NCBI GenBank assembly: GCA_038045265.1
Contig: JBBSYL010000033.1
Span: forward strand, 1 to 14,946
Source: SICV01 sp038045265
Lineage (GTDB): Archaea > Nanobdellota > Nanobdellia > Pacearchaeales > GW2011-AR1
DNA: 14,946 nt
Direction of reading: 5' to 3'
Below the pieces are notes generated by a model. It was given only the letters and a program-made list of their open reading frames with translations, was not told where the DNA came from and did no database searches. A program made the translations under genes and the position numbers. Shown here piece after piece: positions 5,440 to 12,010 of this stretch (the first letter of the stretch is position 1; each line of letters opens with the position of its first letter).

Positions 5440-6090
5440 ATGTTTGAATGGTTATTTGGGAACAACAGGGTAAAAAAGCTAGAGGAAAAAACCCAAAGAG
5501 GTTTTGATTCTGTTAAGAAGGACATTGATATGATTGGAAAGTGGATTAAACACCTAGATATACAAGATAAACAGGTGTTTGATCAGCTAAATGAACTAAA
5601 AATAGATTTATCGTCGATTAGAGAGGAAATTGAAGGAATGCGGGAGGGTTTAGAATTGATGAATGGGGGCCTTGAAGATAAACGGGTGTTTAAGAAATTG
5701 CCTGTTTATGACAAACAAACAGCTGTTGAGACTGTTCAAAATGCTGTTGGAACGGGTGTTCAAACAGACAATTTTTCGATTATTTTAAAGAAATTATCAA
5801 GTAATGAAAGATTGGTTGTTTTCACGATTTTGAATAGTGATATGAAATTAAGCTATGAAGATCTGGCCCTTCTTCTTGGAAAAGAGAGGGCTACAATAAG
5901 GGGACAAATAAATAGCATAAAACAGAAAAGTGAGGGCATAATTGAAGAGATAATTGAGAGAAATGGGAAAAAGAGAGTGTTTATACCTATTGAAATTAAG
6001 GAAAAACTACAGAAATACGCAAAAGTGAGAGTTAAGAAAGACAAAAAAGATGAGAAAAAGGTGGAAAATGAGGAAAAAAGTGAGTATTAA
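5440..6090 (+). CDS. Coiled-coil plus HTH DNA-binding protein, possible iteron-binding initiator or partition protein (216 aa)
   Basis: Residues about 11-80 are charged heptad-like sequence, a probable coiled coil for oligomerisation. Residues about 115-165 (LKKLSSNERLVVFTILNSD…YEDLALLLGKERATIRGQI) form a helix-turn-helix of the LuxR or sigma region 4 type. A wing-like segment (NGKKRVFIPI) and a lysine-rich tail follow. The gene at 6851-7585 encodes the same architecture. The gene is preceded by, and contains, GGTGTT iterons, so it probably binds them and controls its own promoter (inference). The 3' end, with the stop and about 10 bases beyond, is repeated at 6192-6222. Replication initiator, partition protein and transcription factor are all possible. 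Confidence 0.7.
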   Translation: MFEWLFGNNRVKKLEEKTQRGFDSVKKDIDMIGKWIKHLDIQDKQVFDQLNELKIDLSSIREEIEGMREGLELMNGGLEDKRVFKKLPVYDKQTAVETVQNAVGTGVQTDNFSIILKKLSSNERLVVFTILNSDMKLSYEDLALLLGKERATIRGQINSIKQKSEGIIEEIIERNGKKRVFIPIEIKEKLQKYAKVRVKKDKKDEKKVENEEKSEY

Positions 6091-6101
6091 ACGAAATTTT
6101 A
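6069..6101 (+). repeat. 3'-end motif copy (v), spanning the stop of the 5440 gene
   Basis: GAGGAAAAAAGTGAGTATTAA followed by ACGAAATTTTA repeats with changes at 6192-6222. The part ATTAAACGAAATTTTA is the 16-bp end motif seen in other copies, and its TAA is the stop codon here. Confidence 0.5.
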
Positions 6102-6191
6102 TGAAAAGTGAGCTTGTTGCCGGGTAACTTTTCAAGAAAAAAGTGAGGAAGCATAGAGATAAAAAATAATGCTTCTGATGAGAAAAATAAA

Positions 6192-6225
6192 AGAGGAAAG
6201 AGAGAATATTAAACGAACTCTTTTA
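6192..6225 (+). repeat. 3'-end motif copy (vi), duplicate of the 5440 gene's end
   Basis: GAGGAAAGAGAGAATATTAA and then ACGAACTCTTTTA; in the matching frame it would end in KREY stop, against KSEY stop for the real gene. The 6091-6251 gap holds no other gene that I can support. Confidence 0.5.
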
Positions 6226-6251
6226 GAAGAGAATGTATAGTTAGAGATATA

Positions 6252-6689
6252 TTAATAATTGTTCGGTTGTCCGTTTAACTCGATCGGAGGATGTTTAGAA
6301 TGATTTTTCCTATAGAATTCGACGTTTTTTCTTTTGATAAAACTGCGGAATTCATCAACATTGAAGTACATATTGCTGGCTCTTTCAAAGGAGAAATATT
6401 TAAGCAAATATTCCACTTGAGACTTTTTTACAATAATTTTATCTCTAATGTTTTCGAGAAACAGTTTTACATGTGCTTTCTTATTGAAAGTTAACTCGTA
6501 GACGTCTTTTTTCTGATAAATATGACCAAAACCGAAGAATAACTGGATCTCTTTTAATACCTCTGGTGCCTGTTGATAAATTCTTATCATTACATTATAG
6601 GAGTTCTTTCCATTGAGAAAAGATTTTGATTTGGCTATATGAATATTTCCTTCTCCGTCAAAAAAACCAGCAACATATGACCAATCCAT
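6252..6689 (-). CDS. LAGLIDADG homing endonuclease, free-standing (145 aa)
   Basis: The N-terminal motif YVAGFFDGEGNI (residues 5-16) is a LAGLIDADG helix. It contributes one of the metal-binding acids, probably D11 or E13, at the dimer interface. The rest has the expected pattern: a beta region (VMIRIYQQAPEVLKEIQLFFGFGHIYQKKDVYELTF) and C-terminal helices. With a single motif and 145 aa it should act as a homodimer cutting a long, near-palindromic target. It is not inside an intron or intein here. It follows directly on the 41-aa AbrB-like ORF, with no bases between stop and ATG. Such enzymes spread themselves by cutting alleles that lack the insertion; the intergenic site beside the 5440 gene may be such a target (inference). 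Confidence 0.85.
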   Translation of the reverse strand: MDWSYVAGFFDGEGNIHIAKSKSFLNGKNSYNVMIRIYQQAPEVLKEIQLFFGFGHIYQKKDVYELTFNKKAHVKLFLENIRDKIIVKKSQVEYLLKYFSFERASNMYFNVDEFRSFIKRKNVEFYRKNHSKHPPIELNGQPNNY

Positions 6690-6815
6690 TTAGTTTATTT
6701 TTTTCACCTCGACATAATCTCCTTCTTTTATGTCTGAGTTTTTTGGAATAGTCAATAACTTTTGCCTGTTGATTTTATTTAACCAGACCTTGCCGATTAT
6801 TTTCTCCTTATCCAT
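6690..6815 (-). CDS. AbrB/SpoVT-like mini DNA-binding protein (41 aa)
   Basis: This very short ORF runs from the ATG at 6815 to the TAA at 6692-6690. The product contains GKVWLNKINRQKLLTIPK followed by IKEGDYVEVKKIN, the swapped-hairpin AbrB pattern (strand, loop, TIPK, then GDYVEV), so nearly the whole protein is one AbrB domain. Such proteins dimerise to bind DNA and often regulate their own operon. The stop abuts the ATG of the homing endonuclease, so this is a two-gene operon. The promoter 16-mer GAAACATTTAAATATT (6851-6836) lies 20 nt upstream, which supports this start and a leaderless message. Confidence 0.7.
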   Translation of the reverse strand: MDKEKIIGKVWLNKINRQKLLTIPKNSDIKEGDYVEVKKIN

Positions 6816-6835
6816 AATATCTTTTAATATTGGCT

Positions 6836-6851
6836 AATATTTAAATGTTTC
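6836..6851 (-). promoter_or_regulatory. BRE/TATA promoter of the AbrB-like/LAGLIDADG operon
   Basis: GAAACATTTAAATATT on the minus strand ends 20 nt before the ATG at 6815 and touches the stop codon of the gene at 6851-7585. It is identical to the box at 3236-3251. Confidence 0.6.
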
Positions 6852-7585
6852 TAAAGCTCCCTTAGTGCCATAAGGGTTTGTAAAGAGGCCAACTGCTTCA
6901 ATTCCTCGGGGATTTTAAGAAGGATTTTCTTATTGTTTTGCTTCAATTTTGTTATTGGGATGCCTTTTTTCACAATTTTGATGAAATAATCTCTAATTGA
7001 GGACTCCGAAAGCTTCAACTTTGATGCAATAAGAGAATAATCGACTGTAAAATGCTCGTTTTCTAATTGATAAAGTGTTGAAAAAACAAGCATTTCTTGG
7101 TTTGTAAGACGTTTAAATTGTTGTCTAAGATCGCGTTTTATGCTATCGAGGGATTGAAGAGTGTTGGAAATATGTTCTATCCTATCTATTTGAGAAGTTA
7201 TTCGGTTATTTTCTTTGTTATCCTCTTGTGTAGTGCCTAAATATATGTTATTGTTGGGTTTTGAAGGGGATTTTCCCCCGTTTTCTATCTGCCTGTTTGT
7301 CTGTTGGTTTGTTTGTCTGTTTGTTGGAACCCCCTCATTTCCTGTGGAAACATGAGATATTGGGGTTTTTAAGGCTTCTAAAGAGTAATTATAAGGTTCG
7401 CTTAATTCTTGTGTTGGTATTTCCTGTTGGATTGAGGGAGCAACGGAGAGGTTTGTCTGTTGGTTTGTTTGTCTGTTTAATATGTCCTTTATCTCGGAAA
7501 TATCTCTTCTTAGAGAAGTGATTTGGGCTTGAAGATCAAAAACGTCTTGCTTTGCTTTTCTAAATGCCTCTTTTATTGGATCCAT
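6851..7585 (-). CDS. Coiled-coil plus HTH DNA-binding protein, paralogue (244 aa)
   Basis: An N-terminal coiled coil (about 1-37) leads into a low-complexity linker (about 38-130) that contains NRQTNQQTN twice (37-45 and 89-97). A C-terminal HTH follows (LTNQEMLVFSTLYQL to SLIASKLKLSESSIRDYF, about 160-201), and then a wing-like KKILLKIPEEL. The HTH part aligns with residues 120-190 of the protein at 5440-6090, so the two are paralogues with different linkers. The repeats in the linker are a perfect 28-bp DNA repeat (7295-7322 and 7451-7478). A CCTTATAATC box about 25 nt before the ATG gives it its own leaderless promoter. Likely a DNA-binding regulator or initiator; partner unknown. Confidence 0.7.
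   Translation of the reverse strand: MDPIKEAFRKAKQDVFDLQAQITSLRRDISEIKDILNRQTNQQTNLSVAPSIQQEIPTQELSEPYNYSLEALKTPISHVSTGNEGVPTNRQTNQQTNRQIENGGKSPSKPNNNIYLGTTQEDNKENNRITSQIDRIEHISNTLQSLDSIKRDLRQQFKRLTNQEMLVFSTLYQLENEHFTVDYSLIASKLKLSESSIRDYFIKIVKKGIPITKLKQNNKKILLKIPEELKQLASLQTLMALREL
7295..7478 (-). repeat. Two perfect 28-bp direct repeats inside the 6851 gene
   Basis: The copies at 7295-7322 and 7451-7478 are identical and are built from GTTTGTCTGTT units; on the coding strand the core is AACAGACAAAC. They encode NRQTNQQTN. They resemble the half-site AACAG of the iterons at 5121-5760. Confidence 0.7.
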
Positions 7586-7624
7586 AGATTTCTTAATGTG
7601 GAAGAGATTATAAGGATTATTGTA

Positions 7625-8005
7625 TTAACCAATATAGCTTGGAATATTAGATAAATCTTGGGGTTGTTTTTGGTCCGTTTCTTTTTCCTGAGCTTTTTCT
7701 TCTTTTAATACGGACTTTTCTGTAAAAGACGATGGAGATTGATGCTTTTTGTAGACGTTATATGCCTCATTTGAGAGTCTCCACCTTAGCCTCTTTAGAT
7801 ATCTGACTCCTGAAGAGTTTTTATCTATTGATGCTACAAGCTTTTTCTTCTCTAAGTCAAGAAGCAGAGATTTTGTGAATTCTTCATCTCGGGCAGATTC
7901 TTGAGCTATTTTATTTGTAAACTCAGAATTTGGAGAAATTGTAAATAGGTAATGTAAAATTTGTTCTGCAATTTTATCCCTTTTTTTTTGAGAAACTAAT
8001 GGCAT
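7625..8005 (-). CDS. Winged-helix DNA-binding protein (126 aa)
   Basis: Residues about 10-80 form a wHTH: helices KIAEQILHYLFTI, FTNKIAQESA and EFTKSLLLDLEKKKLV, then a wing (VASIDKNSSGVRYLKRLRWRLS). The C-terminal 40 residues are polar and low-complexity (K, E, Q, S), probably disordered. It lies upstream of the 6851-7585 gene in the same direction, with a 39-nt gap that holds that gene's own promoter. It is divergent from the helicase gene. A TTATAA box around 8026-8032 lies about 25 nt before its ATG. Probably a regulator; target unknown. Confidence 0.7.
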   Translation of the reverse strand: MPLVSQKKRDKIAEQILHYLFTISPNSEFTNKIAQESARDEEFTKSLLLDLEKKKLVASIDKNSSGVRYLKRLRWRLSNEAYNVYKKHQSPSSFTEKSVLKEEKAQEKETDQKQPQDLSNIPSYIG

Positions 8006-8025
8006 AGTGTTAATTGGAAATAGGC

Positions 8026-8090
8026 AGTTATAAGTTATTCGGTTTTATATTTCTTAATTTTATAGTTAAGGTAAAGAATTAAAAGGTGGA
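8026..8090 (+). promoter_or_regulatory. Divergent promoter region, wHTH gene and helicase gene
   Basis: TTTTATATTT (8043-8052) serves the helicase, and CTTATAACTG on the other strand serves the wHTH gene. AGGTGG at 8084-8089 is a Shine-Dalgarno site 5-6 nt before the ATG at 8095, one of few visible here. The helicase message therefore has a leader of about 20 nt, unlike most genes in the window. Confidence 0.55.
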
Positions 8091-8094
8091 TGTG

Positions 8095-10719
8095 ATGGGG
8101 GGATTAATGGAAGGAAAAATTGAATATGCTGATGCTGAAAGTGTGGAGGATGTTAGAAAAGTGTTACATCCTCTTGTTGCAGAGTGGTTCTTTTCCAGAT
8201 TCAAAGACTTTAGTCTTACTCAGAGATATAGTGTAAAGAGGATAAATGATAGAAAAAATATACTTGTTTCGGCGCCTACAGGAGGTACAAAGACGCTCTC
8301 TGCGTTTCTTGGAATAATTAACTATTTAGTTGGACTTTCTATAAAAAATGAGCTTGAAAATAAGATATATGCTGTTTATGTTTCACCTTTGAAAGCACTT
8401 AGTAATGATGTGCATTATAATCTTATCACTCCTCTTGATGAAATTAAGATGTTAGCTGAGAAGAAAGGAATAAAGTTACAGGAGATAAGAGTTGCATTGC
8501 GTACTGGAGATACAACTCCAGGAGAAAGAGCAAAACAGGCGAAGAAGATACCCCACATTTATGTTAGTACTCCTGAAAGCTTAGCTATAGTATTAACGAC
8601 TACTAAGTTTTCTGATAATTTAAAGGCGTTAGAGTTTATAGTGGTAGATGAAATACATGCGATGACAAATAAAAGGGGAGTGTATTTTTCACTTACTCTT
8701 GAAAGGTTATGTAATGAAAGTTTGATTGAGCCTGTTCGTATAGGTTTATCTGCTACAATCGCTCCGCTTGAAGAAATTGCTAAGTTTTTAGTTGGTGTTG
8801 GAAGAGATTGTGTGATTGCAAATGTAGAATTAAATAAGAAAATAGAAATTGGAATTGATTTTCCTGGAGAAAGTATACTCGAGGGAGAAAGTACGGCCAA
8901 TTTGAAGAAGTTTTACTCTATGTTGGATGAATTGATTGAGGGAAATAGGACTACGCTTATATTCACAAATACGAGAAATGCGACTGAGAGGATAATACAT
9001 CATTTACAGATAAATTTCCCTGGAAAGTATGAAGGGAATATTGGTGCACATCATAGTTCTATGAGTAAAGAGACAAGATTTGAGATAGAAGATAGGCTTA
9101 GAAAGGGTGAACTGAAAGTAGTTGTTAGTTCTACTTCTCTAGAGTTGGGAATAGATATAGGAAGTATAGATTTAGTTATAATGGTTAAGAGTCCTAAATC
9201 TGTAAGTAGGGCGTTACAGAGAATTGGAAGAGCAGGACATAAATTACATGATAATCCTAGGGGAAGATTCATTGTACTGGATAGAGATGATTTGACTGAA
9301 TGTTCAGTTATAATGAAAAGAATGATTGAAAAGGACATTGACATTGCAGAAATCCCTAAAAATGCCCTTGATGTGTTAGCGCAACAAATATTTGGGATGG
9401 CAATTTCTAAAATATGGGGTGTTGATGAAATGCTTAAATGTATAAGGAAAAGTTATTGCTATGAGAATTTGAGTAGGGAGGACTTTCTGAGTGTTGTAAG
9501 TTATCTTGCTGGAGATTACGCGCTTGAACATAGGCATGTATATGCAAAGATATGGTATGATGCTGAAAAAAAACAGATAGGTAAGAAAGGAAAGATGGCG
9601 AGAGTAATTTATATGACAAATATAGGGACTATCCCTGAAGAGGGATTTATCAGTGTAGTTATTGGTGCTGGAGAAGGAAAAGGAGGAGGAGTTATTGGAA
9701 AAATAGATGAAGGATTTTTGGAAAAGATGAAACGGGGAGATATATTTGTACTTGGAGGACATAAATATCAGTTTCTTTTTTCTAGAGGAATGAAGGCATT
9801 TGTGAAAGCAGGGGTAACTAGAAACCCTACAATTCCTAGTTGGTTTTCTGAAATGTTGCCTTTACATTTTGATGTAGGGTGTGCGATTGGAAAGTTTAGA
9901 AAGCTTGTAAAGGAGAGGTTGACACCCAGGTTTCAAACTTCCTCAGACGATGATAGAGAGAAGTGCGTTGATTTTATTCAAGAATATTTATATTGTCAGA
10001 AATATGTTGCAGAGGAAATATATAGCTACTTTAGTGAACAATCTCGCTTTTTGGAAATTCCGGATGAGAAAACTATTGTAGTTGAGAAGTTTAAAGAACA
10101 TAAACAGTATCTTTTGTTCCATAGCTGTTATGGGAGAAGGGTGAATGATGCACTTGCTAGGGCATATGCGTTTGCTGCTGGGAGATTGAAGCATAGAGAT
10201 GTAGAAATAGGAGTGAATGATCATGGATTTTTTATATCTGGAGAAGAATTGGATGAGAAAAAAATATTAAGTTGGGTGAAGGCGAAGGATTTACGTGCGA
10301 TATTAAAGGAGGCAATTGAAAAAACTGATGTGTTGAAGAGAAGGTTTAGACATTGTGCTTCTCGTTCGCTTATGATACTTCGTAACTATAAGGGAAGAGA
10401 GAAGAGCGTAGGAAAACAGCAAGTTCATTCAGAATTCTTATATGCCGCGGTTAAGAAAATAAGTAATGAGTTTCCAATATTACGTGAGGCTAGAAGAGAA
10501 GTGTTTGAGGATTTGATGGATGTGAAGAATGCGGTTAAAGTTGTTGAATGGTTGGAGAGTGGGAAGGTTAAGTTTAAGGTTATGCAGACGCCAATTGTTT
10601 CTCCTTTTGGGGTTACTCTACTTATGCAGGGGCGCTCGGATATAATTAAGTTGGAAGATAGAGCACAGTTTTTGAAGAGAATGCATGAACTTCATTTGAA
10701 GGCGATCGGAAACAGATGA
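8095..10719 (+). CDS. lhr: Lhr-type SF2 helicase (874 aa)
   Basis: This is a DNA or RNA helicase of the large Lhr group. Counting from the upstream GTG at 8086, motifs are Walker A region SAPTGGTKT (62-70), STPES (161-165), Walker B DEIH (188-191), SAT (222-224), STSLELGIDIG (349-359) and QRIGRAGH (378-385). They are followed by the winged-helix and Lhr-specific C-terminal region. The length fits archaeal Lhr (about 850-950 aa). The Walker A loop reads GGTKT instead of GSGKT. I choose the ATG at 8095 because an AGGTGG site precedes it; the GTG at 8086 would add three residues. The last 53 nt, from the phenylalanine of FLKRMHELHLKAIGNR to the stop, are repeated downstream. Helicases of this family act in DNA repair and remodelling. 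Confidence 0.9.
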   Translation: MGGLMEGKIEYADAESVEDVRKVLHPLVAEWFFSRFKDFSLTQRYSVKRINDRKNILVSAPTGGTKTLSAFLGIINYLVGLSIKNELENKIYAVYVSPLKALSNDVHYNLITPLDEIKMLAEKKGIKLQEIRVALRTGDTTPGERAKQAKKIPHIYVSTPESLAIVLTTTKFSDNLKALEFIVVDEIHAMTNKRGVYFSLTLERLCNESLIEPVRIGLSATIAPLEEIAKFLVGVGRDCVIANVELNKKIEIGIDFPGESILEGESTANLKKFYSMLDELIEGNRTTLIFTNTRNATERIIHHLQINFPGKYEGNIGAHHSSMSKETRFEIEDRLRKGELKVVVSSTSLELGIDIGSIDLVIMVKSPKSVSRALQRIGRAGHKLHDNPRGRFIVLDRDDLTECSVIMKRMIEKDIDIAEIPKNALDVLAQQIFGMAISKIWGVDEMLKCIRKSYCYENLSREDFLSVVSYLAGDYALEHRHVYAKIWYDAEKKQIGKKGKMARVIYMTNIGTIPEEGFISVVIGAGEGKGGGVIGKIDEGFLEKMKRGDIFVLGGHKYQFLFSRGMKAFVKAGVTRNPTIPSWFSEMLPLHFDVGCAIGKFRKLVKERLTPRFQTSSDDDREKCVDFIQEYLYCQKYVAEEIYSYFSEQSRFLEIPDEKTIVVEKFKEHKQYLLFHSCYGRRVNDALARAYAFAAGRLKHRDVEIGVNDHGFFISGEELDEKKILSWVKAKDLRAILKEAIEKTDVLKRRFRHCASRSLMILRNYKGREKSVGKQQVHSEFLYAAVKKISNEFPILREARREVFEDLMDVKNAVKVVEWLESGKVKFKVMQTPIVSPFGVTLLMQGRSDIIKLEDRAQFLKRMHELHLKAIGNR
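10667..10719 (+). repeat. Helicase tail, att-like copy C1 (within the gene)
   Basis: This is the reference copy, from AGTTTTTGAAGAG to the TGA stop. It matches 46 of 53 bases of C4 at 13544-13596. The 3' part, GAAGGCGATCGGAAACAGA, is the core shared with C2, C3 and C5. Confidence 0.75.
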
Positions 10720-10736
10720 AAATGAGTAGAGAAAGA

Positions 10737-10744
10737 TTTATAAC
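10737..10744 (+). promoter_or_regulatory. TATA box of gene A
   Basis: TTTATAAC is centred about 26 nt before the ATG at 10766, so the transcript is leaderless. It starts 18 nt after the helicase stop. Confidence 0.5.
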
Positions 10745-10765
10745 TTGTGAATAAATGAAAAAAAT

Positions 10766-11098
10766 ATGAGCTTAACAAGTACTCGACTGATTGAACATCC
10801 TGGTGTTTCAGGTTTTCCATTTATTGAACTTTCTGGAATAGTTGTTGGTAATATTATGCAAACACCTCTTAAAAGAGAAGTTGTTGGATGCCCTCCTTTT
10901 GGAGTTAATGGTAGAGCCGGTTCTTATTTTAATACTGTATGGGTGGATGGAGATAGTGTCGCGGTTAGAACTATGATGGGACGGTCCGATCAGGCAAATG
11001 ATGCTTGGGTTTATGCCTCGGAAGATGTAACTTTGTTAGATCCTACTCATGAAGCTTATCGTGAGGCTGTTGCTCTCTTGAAAGAATTTGATAGGTAG
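10766..11098 (+). CDS. Orphan cassette gene A (110 aa)
   Basis: Not recognised. The soluble protein is rich in G, V, A and D and contains few lysines (three in 110), unlike most neighbours. It has beta-like segments in the first two thirds (FPFIELSGIVVGNI, YFNTVWVDGDSVAVRT, NDAWVYASEDVTLL) and a C-terminal helix (HEAYREAVALLKEF). It is the first gene of the array behind the helicase, with its own promoter. Its TAG stop is directly followed, in the same frame, by a degenerate helicase tail (C2: FLEVLWKKAIGNK stop). Confidence 0.7.
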   Translation: MSLTSTRLIEHPGVSGFPFIELSGIVVGNIMQTPLKREVVGCPPFGVNGRAGSYFNTVWVDGDSVAVRTMMGRSDQANDAWVYASEDVTLLDPTHEAYREAVALLKEFDR

Positions 11099-11140
11099 TT
11101 TTTAGAGGTTTTGTGGAAGAAGGCGATTGGGAATAAGTGA
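11097..11140 (+). repeat. Helicase tail, degenerate copy C2
   Basis: In frame it reads FLEVLWKKAIGNK stop against FLKRMHELHLKAIGNR stop in the helicase. The core AAGGCGATTGGGAATAAGT is shared with C3, and C5 differs by one base in GCGGAT for GCGATT. It starts at the same AGTTTTT as C1 and lies between gene A and VapBC. Confidence 0.65.
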
Positions 11141-11152
11141 GAGAAGATAAAG

Positions 11153-11578
11153 TTATTCCAAATTTATATTTAATAATTTAAGTTTATCTATGAGTTCTTT
11201 TGTGTTAAATACTTCTACAATAGACTGTTGTTTGAAATGTTCGTCATTCGACCATATTGGAATGTTTTTTGATAATGCTAAAGCGAGATAAGGTGTGTCT
11301 TCTTTATCAGATATTAATGAATTTGCTTGTTCGAGAAATGGTTTAAATGAGGATTCTGAAATAAAGGAGATTCTACCTTTAATTAACTCTAATACCACTT
11401 CTACTTCTGAAGAGGAAAGTCTGCTTAGTTCGACTATTCTCTCTTTATGTTCAGTTATTTCTTCAGATAGTAACTTGGGAGAAAATAAATTTATATTTTT
11501 TAGAAAGATTATTTTCTTAGTAACTCCTATGCCTGTTAGTGCTGTAAAGATTATTCCTGCATCTATGACTAAGTCCAT
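11153..11578 (-). CDS. vapC: PIN-domain toxin (VapC-like)
   Basis: The 141-aa protein starts MDLVIDAGII, a typical PIN beginning. Probable metal-binding acids are D6, E40 or E43, D94 (in SDKEDTPYLALAL) and D112 (IWSNDEHF). PIN toxins are Mg-dependent ribonucleases that cut tRNA or rRNA. The gene begins immediately after the stop of the antitoxin gene (11579-11827), with no gap, as in most vapBC operons. The layout DTPYLALAL and IWSND is that of archaeal PIN proteins. The RNA target cannot be read from the sequence. Confidence 0.85.
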   Translation of the reverse strand: MDLVIDAGIIFTALTGIGVTKKIIFLKNINLFSPKLLSEEITEHKERIVELSRLSSSEVEVVLELIKGRISFISESSFKPFLEQANSLISDKEDTPYLALALSKNIPIWSNDEHFKQQSIVEVFNTKELIDKLKLLNINLE

Positions 11579-11827
11579 TTACTTCAATGAGGTGTTTAAC
11601 TTCTTTAACTTTTCGTGCATTCCTTTTTTAATGCTTTTAGATAGTTGTTCGACATCTTTTTCTGTTAGCCTCGATTTAGAAACAATTTTTTCAAATCGTT
11701 CATATCCTTCGCTTAACTCAACTCTTTTAACAAATGCTTCTCTCGCTACTTCAGACCAATTTATAACTTTTAATAAGTCCATTTTTCGCTTTAGTTCTTC
11801 AGGTATTGATATTGTTAAGTGTTCCAT
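11579..11827 (-). CDS. vapB: VapB-type antitoxin (82 aa)
   Basis: The N terminus MEHLTISIPEELKRKMDLLK and INWSEVAREAFVKRV is an RHH DNA-binding domain: strand TISIP, then two helices. The C-terminal half, about 40-82, is charged and helical and should wrap the PIN toxin. The start has no close TATA box; CCTTATAAAC lies about 55 nt upstream (11880-11889), so this operon has a leader of about 30 nt. That promoter block is also found before the AbrB-nucleotidyltransferase gene. Confidence 0.85.
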   Translation of the reverse strand: MEHLTISIPEELKRKMDLLKVINWSEVAREAFVKRVELSEGYERFEKIVSKSRLTEKDVEQLSKSIKKGMHEKLKKLNTSLK

Positions 11828-11877
11828 TTTGATTCATGTGTTTTTCGTGCTCTGACACAGGAAACACAGTAGATACA

Positions 11878-11899
11878 TGTTTATAAGGTTTTTGGTTTG
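11878..11899 (-). promoter_or_regulatory. vapBC promoter block, adjoining tail copy C3
   Basis: On the minus strand: CAAACCAAAAACCTTATAAA. The same block, with one A fewer and TTTAAAA, stands before the gene at 12712-13488 (13529-13510). Both lie just inside a helicase tail copy. CAAACCAAAA may act as the BRE; its reuse points to a common cassette boundary. Confidence 0.5.
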
Positions 11900-11920
11900 A
11901 GGGCGATTGGGAATAAGTAG
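11900..11920 (+). repeat. Helicase tail, copy C3
   Basis: AGGGCGATTGGGAATAAGTAG reads RAIGNK stop. It starts at the base after the vapBC promoter block and aligns with C2 over about 34 nt. Confidence 0.65.
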
Positions 11921-11980
11921 CTGGGTTGAGAAGACAGAGAAGTTTAATTCGTGGTTTTTCTGGGCGCTGGGCAGGGGAAG

Positions 11981-11991
11981 ATTTAAAAATA
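11981..11991 (+). promoter_or_regulatory. TATA box of gene B
   Basis: ATTTAAAAATA is centred about 25 nt before the ATG at 12011, which favours that start over the in-frame TTG at 11999. Confidence 0.55.
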
Positions 11992-12010
11992 AGTTATATT
12001 GGTAATTTTT

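Noticed and set aside
5240..5473. Open frame of about 77 codons in the iteron region
   Set aside because: It lacks an ATG start and promoter, overlaps the real 5440 start in another frame, and its codons are made of the repeated GGTGTT units; it is better explained as regulatory DNA.
9376..9762. Open frames on the minus strand within the helicase gene
   Set aside because: They are antisense to conserved helicase sequence and have low-complexity composition (S, F, Y, I).
11295..11855. Long open frame (about 186 codons) on the plus strand opposite vapBC
   Set aside because: It lies fully antisense to two well-recognised genes with RHH and PIN motifs, is serine-rich as antisense frames in AT-rich DNA tend to be, and starts without ATG support or a promoter.
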